Shown: positions 12,347 through 25,630 of the stretch, in pieces | Position numbering within the stretch: the first letter of the stretch is position 1 | Layout of the letters: each line of letters begins with the position of its first letter | NCBI GenBank assembly: GCA_905221605.1 | Contig: CAJNDS010000732.1 | Coordinates: 1-64,000, forward strand | Length of the DNA: 64,000 nt | From: Symbiodinium natans | Taxonomy: Eukaryota; Sar; Dinophyceae; Suessiales; Symbiodiniaceae | Direction of reading: 5' to 3' | Notes under the pieces: generated by a model | What the model saw: only the letters and a program-made list of their open reading frames with translations | Databases searched by the model: none | Told to the model about the DNA's origin: nothing | Program-made: the position numbers and the translations under genes

Positions 12347-13597
12347 GAACTACAAACCCACTGGTTGGCCTGGCAAAGGTCATAGCTCGCTTCTTTTGTC
12401 CTCGCGGTCTTTGGTGTTTGGTCAGCATAAGGCTGATTCAGAGAAAGCTTTTCAGGGTTTGGGTTTGGGGTTATCTGGTTAAGGGCCGGTGGGTTAGGAC
12501 CGTTTAGGCTTGAAGGCTTCTTTCTCGGGTCGTGGAAGAGTACAAGCAGCCTCCCTAAGCCCAAAGCTCAACCCTACGCCTTCAGATCAGCTCTGTCAGG
12601 TTTGTAGCTATACGACAACAAGGCGGCTCTTGGGCTTCAGTTACCGCACTCGGGATATCGCAAGACTCCACCTCGCATCACGAACTTTCAGCACGACTGC
12701 AAACTATTAAGGCGTCTTTCCTCATGATGTGCTCAGAATGAAGACTAATTAATGTGCAAACTCATGAGAACCGTGCAAAAAGCAACATGTTTACAAGGGC
12801 CGGCCAGCGAAGGGATCTCTGCTCACAGCTTCTCGGCGGGCCATTCTGCTTACACACAATTTTCATCCACACTGAGTCTTCCGCCAGCGCGCTTATCCAT
12901 GAACCCATGAATTGGGCCAGTGGTTGGAAAAAAACGTTCAAAAACAAACATGCGCTGCCAAGATATAGACCCTCAAGCCCGAGCCAAGCCCATCCTCTTC
13001 TGCTCTGGCATGTCCAAGGGGATGAAGGAGCCGCTGAGGTGATAGCAGGACTTCGCAGGGCCAGAGAGTCGGCCAGGGGGCTTTGATCTCGGGGGGAGCG
13101 TAAAGGGATCAGGAAGCGGCCCCCCTCGACTGTCTCAGCAGGCTTCCCAGCTTAGGACCCGATCCTGAAAACCCACTGGCAAGGCAGTGAATTTGACCAA
13201 GAGACATACTTGCACGGTCGACTGCACTCCCCGAACCTGACTGACAAAGAGACCAAAAACACCCAAATTCACTCGCCAGGTCATCCCGGCCTGACCGCCA
13301 GCCTAGGATTCCGTAGCGAAAGAAGGGTTTCAAGGCTCAGGGTTGGTCTTCGACACACTTGACTAAGTCGTCCATGAAGGATGAGGCTCTTCTTGGGGTT
13401 TCTTGGGGCTTTTTGGGCCGGGTGTATAAAAAACCCTCTGGCCCCAAAACCCGGTCCGGCAGTCGCCCCTTTTAATATCTCTAAGCTTGAAACCTGAGCA
13501 AGCTAGAAGGACTGGTTGTTTTGTTCAGACAAACGATCAGAACCCCCGCTAATACTAAACACCCTTTAGGGGTTTTGGGGGTTTTTATACTGCGGGT
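12347..13597. other. Unassigned
   Basis: No recognisable coding region. An open plus frame 12754-13086 has no domain. Near 13413-13457 the words GGGCCGGGT and ACCCGGTCC form a small imperfect inverted repeat. Confidence 0.45.
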
Positions 13598-13613
13598 GGG
13601 GGGGGGGGGGGGG
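13598..13613 (+). repeat. G16 homopolymer
   Basis: Sixteen consecutive G on plus, one of three long G runs in the window (others at 23940-23955 and 47934-47946). Confidence 0.95.
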
Positions 13614-16600
13614 CTTTAATATTAGGGGGAAGGGATTCCCGAACTTCGATTGCCCCATCCACGGATTCAAAAGGGCTGTTCTTGCACTCACTCAGGGTGC
13701 GTGGGGGTAATTCGGTGATATTCGGTGGACATTCGGGTAAGTCAGTGCAGATTGGGGTGACAGTCCAGCACACATTCTTGGTCCAGTGCACATTGTCACA
13801 TTGTGCTTCCATTTGAACCATGCAGCGGAACACGTCCTTTACACCAGCTCTGAGGGTTGCGGAAGTTTGGGATGAAGGCTTCCAGGCTTTAGGTTTCGGC
13901 GATTCGGGTTTCTGCTCTTGGGGACTTGAGCACTCGCCATTCTTGTAAATGGCAAACGCCAGGGCTCCAGGTTTCAGTGGGTTCACTGGAAAAAGCCCTC
14001 TCCTCGGCCCGCTTGGACCTTCGGCATGTCTTTGTTGCGGACCCCCTCCAGACCCCCGGAAGAGTTGCTGGATGCTAAGGCTAGCAAAAGCTACGAGTGT
14101 ACTCTGCTGCCTTTTCCGCAGGACTTTCGGGGGTGGGCACTCCAGGATACTCCGCGAGTTTCTGTGCGGGTGTGGCTTCCCTGCGGGATTCTCTGCAAGA
14201 TTCTCTTGGGGTGCCCCACCTGGCGCGGAGCGCCTCGAAGTACAGAAAAAATATGGCAGAGTCTCGTGCGCTTGTGGTGCTTCACGGTTCAGGCACGGGC
14301 GCATGCCCGCATCGCGGAGCAGCATCAGCAGCAGCATCAGCAGCAAGGTCGGCTGAGGGTGGTCGGGTGGGGGTCTGGGTACGGGCAACTGCTATGTGAC
14401 CGATCTGCGGCGTGGCCGGCTGCAAACACCTGCCCCGAAAACAAACCATCCAAAAAAATGCCCAATTTTCCACCGTGGGGCATTCATGCCCAGGTGGATG
14501 CTCGGATCCTTGTCTCGGCATCCCGGAATCCCGGAGACGGCGCCCTGAGACGCGGACAGTGCCGGTGCGGGAGCGTCTAAGCAATCTTGACGAGACTGCA
14601 TGTCGGATGATTTGACATGATCCAACTGATTCGCCTGGACTCAATGAGATACACTCTCGCTGCTCCTGACACAGATACAAGCACTCAGCCCCACAACCAC
14701 ACCACCTGACCTGCAAAACACTGTTCAAGCCCTGTGCTGGAAACAACAAAACGGAAGCGGCCCAACGCAGCCTTGCCGGCCGTCTTCTCTGCTGAAGAGT
14801 TCTGCAACGAGCTAGAATTTCTGACTAGCTGGGTTCAGGTTTTAGGCTCTCATCCCTAGCAAACGGTAGGCCAAACGTGGGTTCCCACTGCAAGCAACAG
14901 CTGAAGCCCTGAAGTGCCTGTCCATGCTCTCCATCCTTGAAGACCCCAAATACGAAAGAGGAACAAACCTTGCATTCTAGGATGCCGGGTTCTTTGCAGT
15001 GCGCCGGTGTTTATGTACCCCCTCCACAGAATCGTGTCCCTGAGCTCTGCTTCAACACTGTGTTGGTGTGCTAGCAACTCACTCAACATATCGGATGCAT
15101 GGGATATGTCATGTAAGCCTCGGATTTGAGATGCTTTAGCGCGTGCCACGGCCTGATGTTTGCCACAGGATGTCTGTGCGTGTTGCAAAAATGTCGCGAG
15201 ATCGCCCGTGCGCCATGTTCACAGCCACAAAAACTGATGCTCACGTGTTCACGCACGTACAATCTGTTACCAATCCAAGCACAAAAGGATCGAAAGTCCG
15301 TCCTTTCGAGGTTCCGTCGGGAGGTGGATAAACGTGAAACTGTGAAACCATTTCCCCAATGGCCCAAACCTCTTCAGGATGCCCGGCACTTAAGTTGCCG
15401 CCCCTGAGCTGCGCTGAACTCCGATTAGGCTGCAGCAAGATGGGAGTTTCGGCCCCTTCAAATGTCAATTTTTTGGTGTGCGCTGTTCGAGGCAGACCCG
15501 CTGCCGCAAACGTTTCCGGATCTGTTTTGCACCCTTTGGCGCTGGAAAAGCTAGAAATTGCGGCTTTCAGGTCGGTGAAATCCACCATTGGAGTCGCTGT
15601 GACCGGTCACGTGAGTCGTGCGTTCGCGTTGCTGCGTAATTCAACTTCCCGACTTGCAATACCCACTTATCAGGTGCAGGGGAGAAACGAACCGCGCTCT
15701 AGGCGCACATGTTTGTATGCCAGTCGGCGTGAGCGATTCTATCTCGCCCCCCAGTTCCACGCATAAGGCTTTTGGTCCCAAGAAAATTCAAGCCCTAGCT
15801 GTGTCTTTGCCAAAGGTTGCGTGGTGCCCCGAAGCCCTTTTGCAAAGACATGAAAAATTGCCGACTCATTCTCAGAACTCTGAGCCTCGACTCTGCTGCT
15901 GTATAGCTTTATAGATACCATGCCAAGTTGCCCCTAAAATCCTTCCCGAAGCACCTGCAAATAGCAGCTGCCACCGCCAAGATAGTAGGACCAATGCGCG
16001 CAGCCCCGCACCGCAAGGCAGCGCGCCTCACGAAGCGTCAAGCTTAAAGTTCGCATGTTGAGAGGGCGTTCAACGGTTTTAGGCAGTTTTAGGTGCTGGC
16101 GGGTCCTAGTTCGGTTTGGGTAACAGACGTTGTGTTGAATGCCTTCGGCCAATTATGGTGCGCTGCTCAGCGAAGACTAGGGAGTTGCACAACCCGGCTG
16201 CGCGTGACAGGACATTGCTGACTGCTCGAAAACCCACCGTTGACACAAACCGGGATCATTCCGTCCAATTGGCCAAAGTGTTTCCGAAGACGCACGCAAA
16301 GGCGGAGACACCGTCCCCGGCGATGTAGGCCCGTCTCGCTACAACGGCTTTCCAGGAAATCATCCGACACCTACCTGCAAGCCCTCACCGTCGTCGACCC
16401 AATATCCTGGAACCCCCCTCCCAAACAGTAGGATTGGCCCAATGACACATGAGCGTGCATGCCTTCACAGCTCTCACCCAACCATTCAGGGTGACTGCGA
16501 GGCTTTGGCACATGACTGCTTGCACTTGGCCAAAACCCCCAGACTCAACCCCTCCCCCCAATCCGAAGCAAGTAGACCTGGGGTCCCCACCCTGCAGCTG

Positions 16601-18124
16601 ATGTGGTCCGGCTCGTCCGTCCTCGTTAACGGTTCGGCATGCCATGACACCCATGCACGGAGACGCAAAATCTGCAAAGTGCCACCAGGAACATATCAAG
16701 CCACGCTTTTAACAGACAAATGCAAAAGCCATGGCAAAAAATCTTCAGGGATGCGATGACATGACTGGGATGAGTTCGAGGGTTCTGCAATCCGTTTGGT
16801 TTCCCAGCTTGTGGCCTGCTCTGCTCTGGCATGGACAGCGGTGTCCAAATGTTTTCAGTCTCCAGGCACTCCTGGCAGTCGGTGTTTTAGGCCAAAGCGC
16901 GCATGATTCAAAAACTCATGTTCACGTTTTCACGGTTGCATAAAGGTCCTGAACCAAAATCCCAAGGGCTGACATGAAATCCCCCGACATGCACCATTTC
17001 TTTGGATGAACTGGCAATCTTGAAAATGATAGCAAATTCTTAAGGTATCAACGCACTGATCCTCACAAAGCCTCGCTTCACTGCTCTGACTAGGAGAAGG
17101 CCTTGTGCTCATGCGACCAAAGGAGGTCCATTGGAGATGTGGCATTGGTGCTGTTAGCACCAGCCACCTGCAGAGCTTGTCACCGTTTTGATCTTGTGGG
17201 CTCGTGTCGGCTTCGCCTGCATCATGTGAAGCCTACTTTCGACTCTGAATCAGTCACTTGGATACACATGAAGTGGCCAACTGTAACAACTCCTGAGGGC
17301 TCGCACCTGGTCCCAACGGAGCCAGCCGCCTCACTGCAGGTTTAGGATGCCCCAACGCAAAAGATTGCTATTGGACCCGATCCGGGACGCGAACACACAC
17401 GCCCTAAAACCCAACCAGCTCTTGGTGGGACAGTGAAGGGGTGATTTTTGTGCTTCGTGCTCGGGAAATTGTCGTTTGCTTCCTTTTGGTCAGTACCAGA
17501 TGCCCTTAGGGCCAAACTCAGGTCAGGAACTGTGAGCCGCAGCTGAATCCATGTCATTCAGCGCCCTACAACCCCCATACTCCCTAACATACTCCCTATC
17601 CCCTTGCCGAAAACAACCTCTCATCCTGATGCTTGAACATGCGGCGCCGGGTTCCGCTACTTGCCGGCTCATGCTACTCCAGCTTCACGCAAGCGCGGCG
17701 CGTCGCGGGTGAATTGGGTCCCGCACGTTCACCCCTCACCTTCGCAGGGAAAGAACCAACTTCGCTTCTGGTGTTCATGAGGGTTGAAAATGCAAGTCCC
17801 AGTATGCAAGCCCCAGCATGCACTCCATAAACCTCAAAGTGGACAAACTGAGCCCAGAGCCTAGACCGTCAATCAACATCGCGGAACCCACAATGACGAG
17901 AATGGAATCCTGAAACGATGCCTGAAGGGACCTTACGCCAGGGTCTAGGTTCATGGTACTGAGGGGATTGAGGGATCATGGCTCAGGGGTCTGGGCACAC
18001 AAAATCCTCAAATTTCATGCGCAACGCTCACCTCTTACCCTCAGAGTTGCAAGAGCTTCGGACAGATTTAGGTCTTTCCTCAGAAACTACTTGGCGCGGC
18101 CTTGTCCTGCATCTGATCGTGCAC
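13614..18124. other. Unassigned; longest non-repeat minus frame lies here
   Basis: Minus 13585-14388 is open for 267 codons; it starts near a CAG/CAT trinucleotide run (about 14323-14347) giving LLLMLLLMLL and ends in the G16 tract as a proline run, which makes it suspect. Minus 15241-15588 (115 codons, MVDFTDLKAAISSFSS...) and plus 15359-15766 (135 codons) overlap on opposite strands; at most one is real. No domains recognised. Confidence 0.35.
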
Positions 18125-20751
18125 CTTGGTGGCAATCTGGTCACGATCGCTGTTGCTCAGTTCCTTAGCAAGGTCTCGGAGGACTGCGGCAACCAAAATG
18201 CTGCTAGGGCTTGCCTGCTATTGTCGCGCTTATGTTATTCTTGCTACGTTTGCGATAGTAATCAGTCACGCTAGTTGACCGTTTGCAAGCTCACCAAACG
18301 AAAATGAATTCATTTCATGCGTCGTCATAGTGGTAGCAGTAGCAGACTGATTGGTACTCCGGTAGCGATTGTCCAAGCCTTCCAAGTGCTTCGAAGCACA
18401 GGTTGTACCTACCTTGCGGACTCAGGGTGAGTTCAAGCTCTGACAGCACAAGCTCGCGGCCCAAGATCACACAACATCTTGGGCACGGGCTGATTCTGCT
18501 TCGGTTTTCTCCAGATCCTGCAAGCAAAGATCGAAACCATGGCGCTGTGCTGTCTCTGAGGATTGAGCACCTTGGGATTGTGAACATACGCGCTGCAAAC
18601 TGTGCAGTCGCACCTCTGGTTGGTTCTTGAGGCCAACAGACGGGAGACAGCCACGTTGCTCTTGACATGGGCTTCGGGTAAACCGCAGAGGACTGAACCC
18701 AAACTTCGACATAGGCCCGAGAACCAATGATTTCGATGCAACAAAACTGCATACTGCAGAAAATCGACAGCGCGCGAAGCCTCTGCAAGGCCCAGGATAG
18801 AGACCTCAAGACTGCCTTGGGCCCCGGATGAGCTCTCAATTTGTCCTCGATGCTGTCGGAACCCGTTGTGGTAGTGGATCCACCCTCGTCAAAAAGCTCC
18901 TCCACGGCCTGGAAGCAGAATGTTGAAGTGGGGTTCCGGGGTCGGGATGTTGTTTTTTGGGTTTGGGTTTTTGTTTTTTTGTTTGGTCTGTATGTGGGCC
19001 AGGTGGAATCCCTCAAGCCTTGAACAGAAACGAACGCTTGTCCGATTGTCCAGCCTCCACGGCATCTGCAAGAGACTTCTGCTCCGCAGTGACCTGGATT
19101 CGGGGGGTGAGGAATTGAAACGATAGATAACCACTTTGAGGAGTTTAAAGATGAGGGCTATACTTAGTTCTTAATGCTTCTACTTAAATGCCATGCCCGC
19201 GCCCTCCATGTGCACGACCTCCGCGCCCGAGACCCTGCCCCAAGCGCCAAACAAGCACTACCTAAGCTTTAGCATGGCTTCTTATACTACATCCCTGTTC
19301 AGGAATGTTAGGCTTGATGCCAAGAGTGGGCAGGCAGGGAAAGCATAAGAACAGGCACGTAAGTGGCGACAGTGGAGACACTGACAAGCAAGCGCATGGC
19401 ACACAAGTAACACAAGCAGCAGCCGGCAATAAAGGCTTAAACAAAAAAAAGAAGAAAGATGGTGTTCGGAAGAGGATGATTTTAACCTTCTGCTCAATCC
19501 GAAGAAACTGGGCCCGACATACCCGCGTCATGCTCATGTTGGCAATGGCTCTTTTTCTGCCAAGGCTGTGCACCCAGCAGATTCCGTTGTTGTCCCAGCA
19601 GTCGCTTCGCCCTCCTCACGGTCACAAGTCACAAGATTGCACTCGGGCAGGCACTCTAAGCACCAAACATGTTTAGCCCTAAACGCTCTTAGCGCCGTAG
19701 AAGCAGGTGAATGACATTCATGAACGATCAGCGCTTTGCAGATCGACAGAAGCTTGGCAACCCGACACTGCAATTGTATCGCTGCGAAGTGGGTTCAGAA
19801 CTCCTAAACCCTAAACCCTAACCCCTAAACCCTAAACCACATGCCGGAACACTCCCAAGGGCCGGTCCTCGGCCAAAGACTCAGAACTGTCGCCTGCAAT
19901 GGAACAGGGGCAGATGCTTTAGAACGGAACGCTCAGTTTTTTAACTTGATGTTTTGCCTACTTGTAACTGTTGAGTTTTGCAGCTTTACATCAAAGATAC
20001 TTAGTTGCAACTTTCTTTGTGGCTTCGAAACGGTGATCTGGAATGCTTTTGGCGTTGCCTTACACACGTCTCCGATGTCAAACCACGTCCCGCAGTGCAG
20101 CAGTACCCTCCCAGCTCTGCAAGCCCTGGTTGCTTCCTGCCACCTCACATGACACGGACAGAACGCAAAACATCCCTGAGAATCCCTACAACCCCGAACC
20201 TCCAAAATGCCCTGAACACAAACAAAAACCCTGAAAGAAGAGAACGAAGTCTTGTAACCAAGCAGGCACCTCGAGGGCCCGAGACACCTTCACGACGCAC
20301 CCTCAGAGGGCTGGGGATTCTTTTTTGCAGGTTCGAGTTGATTCGAGTCCAAAGGCCTAGACGGACTTGGCCGGCTTGGCTTGGAGCTCTGGAGCTTTTG
20401 TGAAGCAGATGTTTCCGCATCTTGAAATTGACTTGACCCTGAACCTTCTTGCACTGCACAGGATCCTTTGCAGAGACTGGTGTTCTCGTTGCATCTGCAG
20501 CACCATGAAGACCGAGCTGCGGGCAGGTTGCCTGGCAAGGGCAACCGCCGTCACCCAATGCACTGCACGACATGCGACTGATAGCAACTGCGTCTGAATG
20601 ATCACGAACCAAGGCACTCAACGCACGATTGCACTCTGTTGCACACAACGACTGAGCGAAGTCCGGGAGAGCACGGCCCGTCCCCATACCCGGTCGCCTC
20701 CACTCTCCACCTCGAAGGCTAGGAGCTCCCCGGGCTCCGGCTCCCGGTGTA
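18125..20751 (-). CDS. Candidate multi-exon gene, minus strand
   Basis: Several minus-strand blocks look like exons: 20690-20751 (after GCAG, ending CGG before GTATGG, proline/glutamate-rich); an open frame ending at 20290 that is rich in S, P, Q and K; an acidic block near 19540-19640; 18755-18908 (after TTCCAG, AVEELFDEGG..., ending before GTATGC); 18473-18517 (after TTGCAG, 15 codons, DLEKTEAESARAQDV, before GTGTGA); and 18125-18183 (after GCCGCAG, RDLAKELSNSDRDQIATK, before GTGCAC). Phases do not all chain, so some exons are missing or boundaries are wrong, and more than one gene could be involved. The acidic helix-like content resembles the minus-strand gene at 31-36.6 kb. No domain recognised; inference only. 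Confidence 0.35.
19803..19838 (-). repeat. Interstitial telomere-like CCCTAAA tract
   Basis: Four to five CCCTAAA units, one with an extra C, run on the plus strand, so the G-rich strand is minus. It lies inside the span of the candidate minus-strand gene, presumably in an intron. Confidence 0.85.
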
Positions 20752-23675
20752 CTGCATGAGAGCCTCGACGCGGAAGCTGCAGTGTCCGAGGGTTGTTGCG
20801 TTTGAGATGGGTTGGGCGTTGGCGCAAGGACTTGGGGCTTAAGGCTTCAGGGTCCTTGCAAAGGGCTTGCAGGAACGCGGCAGGGCATGCAATAGGTAGA
20901 AAGGATAGGCTTGCCAGGAGACCTGGAAAGGGGTTGCAGTCATTCCTGCGAATCGCACGAGGTCAAGTCTTGTTGTCAAGGTAAGTTTCATGGCTTCATG
21001 CGGGTCTTGGTGCTTTGAGCGGCAAGACCTGAGAAAACAAGCCGCGCAAAGCCCAAACAAACGTCCAGGTGGTGTGGGAGTTTCGTCGAGTACTTGCTGC
21101 CTTGTCAAGGCTCACCATCAGCACAGCGGCCCGCGATGAGCGTCAGCGTGCAAGACGATTTGTAAAGAAAAGCCTGAACTCAACGCCCTAGGCACTGGTA
21201 AAACACATGCCAAAAGTTGTGGGCTGTGAGGTCGCTCTCGCAAGAAGGCTATCGAACTCAGCTGATAAAATACGTCACCAGGATGCCGAAAAACAGGAGT
21301 GCGCACTGGTGTAAGTTTTGAAACCACCAAGAAGAAGTCCTGGGCGTTGGCACCGGCTCTCCCTCTAATAACCAGAACACCTGTCTGAGGTGCGCACCCA
21401 CAAGGAGACAGAGAAATGCAGTTGCAGAAGCTGCCTGTTCAGGAGGTTTGGTTTGGAGGGCCCAAGGCTTAGGGGTCTTACCTTGGAGCTGACGGGATAA
21501 AGAAAGTTTTCCAGATTTCTATTCCAAATCACAAAACATCCCTCTACCCCCAAAAACAGCAGCATTGCCTGGCACTGCCCGCTAGTTCGGTCTTTCTGTC
21601 TGCTTGAAGTGAAAAACACTGGTATCTCCACACCCGCCAAACTGCGAATAGAACGAGAGCGTGGTGACTGGGGGGTCCAGGCGTAATCGCGAAACCAATC
21701 GAACTAGGTGCGACCACCACCAGTACCAACTCCCGAAGCCCTTGAACCCTGAACTGACGGGGCCATCAAGTAGTTGGCATCGAGGTCTTGGAAGGGCAAG
21801 ATAGGCTGTAGGCTTGCGCAAGATAGGCTGTAGGCTTGCGCACGGGATGGAAGGAAAATACGCAGGGAACACTGCAATCGCAACTTGGACGAACATCACG
21901 ACTGCACGACCAGAGTAGCTGTTCAGGGTTTTGAGACCGCAGCCAAACCTTCCCGACGCGAAGTCGCTAGTCCGACAGAGTGGTGCATCCCACTGCCGAA
22001 AAGCCTGCCTGTCTCATCGCTATCGCCGGCTAAGTTCACCTCAATGCAGCGACTATCAAAGCGTCAAAGCGTACTGACCCCCCCTAAACAGGCGGACTTG
22101 TAGGATTGCACAAAGAAACATAGCCGAGAATGCAGCAGAACAGCAGGCAGCGGTGCTGTACCGAAATATGCCTTCCGTAAACTGCCAAGACACTTTCAGG
22201 CGGGAAAGTGCAACGGCTCAACACGCACAAGTGGGCAGTGCACAAAAAACGCAGATTTCCCTACAGCACCTGTCAAGAGACGACGAGCTCTCAGCTCAGC
22301 ATATCATATCGATGTCGGTTTAGCAGCGGCTACATATTGAGGGGTATTCGGCGTCTGTTCTTACATCGATGCGAGTGCCTGGCGTGCATGCTATGGTACC
22401 AACGAAGTACGAACTTGAGGACCGCGTGATGTTGCAAATTTTCTGGCTGATGCTTCTGACCCCATTCGGCATGCCGACTGAGCATCTCGCTTATGAAATA
22501 AATTCCCAAACATCAGCGTATCCTGCATTGGCAACAGCAGCTGCAGAGTTGGGTTTAGCCTCTAGACAAGAGCTCAGACACCAGGAGAACAGGAAGCTGA
22601 GCCAGGGCAACAGCCTGCGGTGCAACTTTCAATCGATGCACAAAAATCACATAACACACTACTGCACAGCAAGGAAAGTCCTGGATCCTTGCTTCGGGAA
22701 CTCTGATCTGCACGTGAACGAACCTCACTTCCACAGCAATGCAAATGTGAGTGTGTGTGTGTGTATGTCGCTTTCTGCACATTATTATTGATCGGCGAAA
22801 TGACTTGTGGCTGATTCTGACATCAGGTTCACCTGAGGCGCACGCACTACGCAGGCAGTCAGCCCAGAAACTCCCATCACTGTTGCAATGCCAAATGGCC
22901 GCGGCATCAAAACATGCAGACGCGCCGCGATAGCTGGATGGGACCAATCGAGCAGATACAGCAAAGTACGAGCTCTTGGCCAGGGAAGATATACCTTGCA
23001 GAACTCAAAAAAAGGTTTCCAACTGCAACCTTAAACTACGATTGACATTTTCAGCCATCCCTTTGCTTTTGGGGCTCAGGGGCTACGGGCAGTGCTCCGA
23101 GACTTCAACCGATCTGCTTTACCAAAGCTGATGTGGACTTCCAGCACAATCTGCAAACTGAAGCCCTTACGTGAGCTTCATTGAAAGCAGACACCTTTTT
23201 GGCACCTCAATTTCTTCACACGCACAGGGCCGTCGAGCGCAGCCTGCCACAGGAAAATGCTGACATGGCTGAAACACGTATGCTTTCCAAATCCTAGGCG
23301 ACCTTCAACAAGACACTAATAGTATCATCAGCAAACCTGTCCAAAGTTTTGGGTGCCTTCGCCTACAGTGACCCGCTTATCGATCTACAGTTTGCAGATT
23401 CGTTGCCTTCAACACCAGTAACACGACCAACATCAGCAGCGGGCGGCAGGAAGCGTCAGCATGCAAGCACTCCAAACACTCTTTAAAGAGGCAAAGCCAG
23501 CGTGTTCATTTGCTTAAACACACTCTGAACAAAGACTTTGATCTCGTCTTTTTTCGGGATGGGCACGTGAAGAGGATGAGTCCTCAGCGTTATGTGAGGG
23601 CAAGTACGCCTGCAAACGCTGCACGGCCTGGGTCCGAAGGACGACGGGAGTGCGTCAAAAGGAGCCGTTTGAAGT
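20752..23675. other. Unassigned; possible isolated exon
   Basis: On minus, 21484-21608 follows a CAAG acceptor and ends AAG before GTAAGACC, a strong donor, so it may be an exon. Plus 22369-22791 is open for 140 codons, but minus 22555-22947 is open as well. A TG microsatellite of modest length lies near 22747-22765. None of these shows a recognisable domain. Confidence 0.35.
21797..21842 (+). repeat. 22-bp perfect tandem duplication
   Basis: The words AGATAGGCTGTAGGCTTGCGCA occur twice head to tail. Confidence 0.9.
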
Positions 23676-23955
23676 TAAAGCCCCCTCCCCCTTCCCGTCC
23701 CCCTCAATTGAAGCCCTTTCCCCCCTTTGATCAATTGAATCCCCCTCCCCCCCCCCTATCCGTTTTAACAAGTCTTCTATTGATTTTGACAAAATAGTTA
23801 ATACATTGATTTTGATAGGATTTTTTTCCAATTTTAGTACTATTAACTTTCATGGGATTTCTTTTCGTTTTCATAGCATTTCACTCAGGGGTTTGAAGGG
23901 AGAGGGGGGTTGGGTCCTGGAAGGGTGAAGGGGGAGGGTGGGGGGGGGGGGGGGG
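23676..23955. repeat. Foldback-like C-rich / AT-rich / G-rich block
   Basis: A C-rich left side (23680-23760, runs of CCCCCT and CCCCCC) and a G-rich right side (23888-23955, ending in G16) flank about 130 bases of AT-rich sequence. The AT core contains TTGATTTTGA and TTGATAGGA words, the complement of the AATCAATAG words repeated at 40-41.5 kb. The two sides could pair imperfectly. Confidence 0.55.
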
Positions 23956-24326
23956 CCCAAGCCTGAAATTCCAAAACCACGGCCAAAGACTTGCCATGAC
24001 CGACCCTCAAGCCCGAAGGCCCTCTACTCACTCAACTGCAACCATGCGGCCTTTGATCATCGCAGCCGTCGGGGAGGCGCAGAGCTCGGACTCACGCGGC
24101 CCACGCTGGCAGGACTCGCAAAGCCGGGGCTCGGTGAGGCCTGCAGCCGCCAAAGATGGCGGAGTGGAGGAGGTCAATAAACAGGTTTGAGATGGAAGTT
24201 CATTAGGGGATTATAGGGAAGTCTACGGTTCAGGGTTTGACTTGCTGCGTGGGGGTATTGGCAGCTTAGTGTAACTGTCAAGTTCCAGAAACCCACCCCA
24301 GCTTAAGATTTGGCTGTTCAGAGTGC

Positions 24327-25630
24327 CTGCTCGGGCGATGTCCTTGTCAGCCGCTGCTCCCGCAGAACCTCTGTCACCAACTCCAGGTCCTGGCCGAGCA
24401 GATGCAGTTCAGGGCGCGGGAAAGAGGTGCAAGGCAACGTTTGGGGTTTAGGGTTTAGGATTTAGGGTTTAGGGTTTCCAAAACACCAATCCGCTCGGCC
24501 GACGAATCCTGCTGCAGCGAGCGCTTTTTGAGCAGCTCGTCCTCCAGGTCCTGCCCGGAAGCACTTTCGGATGCTTTCGCTTTCCTTCAATTGGCTTTGC
24601 CTTTGATGCAACTCCTGATCTCCTCGGAGAGAAGAAAGCCAGCCCACTTCCGAAACCCTTTGGAGTTTTGGGAGCCCTTGGAGTCCTTGGACTTTTGCAC
24701 CAAGCCTCGGGCGCTGGCTTGAGCGGCTTGAGCGGCTTGAGCGGTTTCAGGCTCAAAGCTCACTTGGGGCCACGGGGGCCTTTTGAAAGCCTTGGAGACC
24801 TCGCGATACTCGACAAAAAGGAAGTCACAAGGGCAAACCCGAAACCCTAAACCCTCTCAACCCCCGTAAACCCTCGACCTGAGAGACTGGGTCAATGCAA
24901 AGGGAGCGCTTTAAATTTACAAAATTTCAAAACAAGCGACATGCTGGATATGAAACCGACAACACATGTAGAGAATGAGAATATTAACATGAACATGTGT
25001 GTGTGGGAGTTTTTGCAAATGCTGCTTGTGATTTACCACCCTTAGCGGCCCAATTTTCACAGCGTGATGAGGATTCAATATGACTTTCCAAGCAAATTGG
25101 GCATTCTTCATTCTGATCTATATCTCTCAATGTCTGCGCTCATTCACGTTAGTCTGCTTGTGCACCTACCTGCATACCCACTTGCCTTGTACGTAACAGT
25201 CGCATTCAGGTTCGCCCGTCCCCTTTGACTGCTTGACAATTTGGATGGGAACATCAAAGCTCGATTGGTTAATCCACAAAAAGCGTGAACCTCACGGAAA
25301 ACTGGAAGATGAACAAAGTTGAAGTCAAAATCCACACCGCCTAACATGTTGTGCTCAAAACCAAGGCCCAAATGGCAAAACATCGACATGTCCGATATAG
25401 ACCGAACTTTCCGAGGGCCACACTGGTTTCCAGTCTGGTACAGCGCTCATCCGCCTTGCGGATTAACAAAACGGAGGTTTGTGCGATCTCCTAGCTCCCA
25501 AGCGATGCTCAATGCCACTGCGACATGTCGTTTGCCTTTCATCTTTTTCAGATTTGCCCTTTTCAGACTTGGTCCGTTCATGCTGGGAGGTTGCTGGAGC
25601 CTGCCATCGACGCTCTCGGACTTCTTCACC
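24327..25630 (-). CDS. Candidate charged/coiled-coil exons, minus strand
   Basis: Three minus-strand blocks: 25491-25630 (after TTGAG, rich in E, K, R and Q); 24485-24584 (after TTGAAG, ending before GTTTTGG, contains DLEDELLKKRSLQQ); 24327-24389 (after GGCCAG, 21 codons, DLELVTEVLREQRL..., ending CAG before GCACTC). The last is phase 0 at both ends with a GC donor, like the gene at 31-36.6 kb. The intron between the second and third blocks would contain telomere-like repeats. Competing reading: on plus, an open frame 23996-24184 ending CAG before GTTTGA could join a plus block at 24366-24426 (NLCHQLQVLAEQMQ...). Helix exons look helix-like on both strands, so strand is uncertain here. Confidence 0.35.
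24443..24478 (+). repeat. Interstitial telomere-like TTTAGGG tract
   Basis: Five TTTAGGG-like units (one TTTAGGA). If the minus-strand exons around it are right, the tract lies within an intron. Confidence 0.85.
24715..24748 (+). repeat. 10-bp tandem repeat, three copies
   Basis: GCTTGAGCGG is repeated three times head to tail, coding a proline/leucine/lysine pattern on minus that is repeat-driven. Confidence 0.85.

Noticed and set aside
12018-12507. Arginine/glutamate-rich minus frame resembling a splicing-factor RE domain
   Set aside because: It is produced by the CT dinucleotide arrays.
13585-14388. Minus frame of 267 codons
   Set aside because: It depends on a trinucleotide run at one end and a G16 run at the other; opposite strand also open; no domain.
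23270-23400. Minus RFADDTISVLL, resembling a reverse transcriptase F/YADD strand
   Set aside because: No flanking reverse transcriptase motifs in any frame and a stop soon after.
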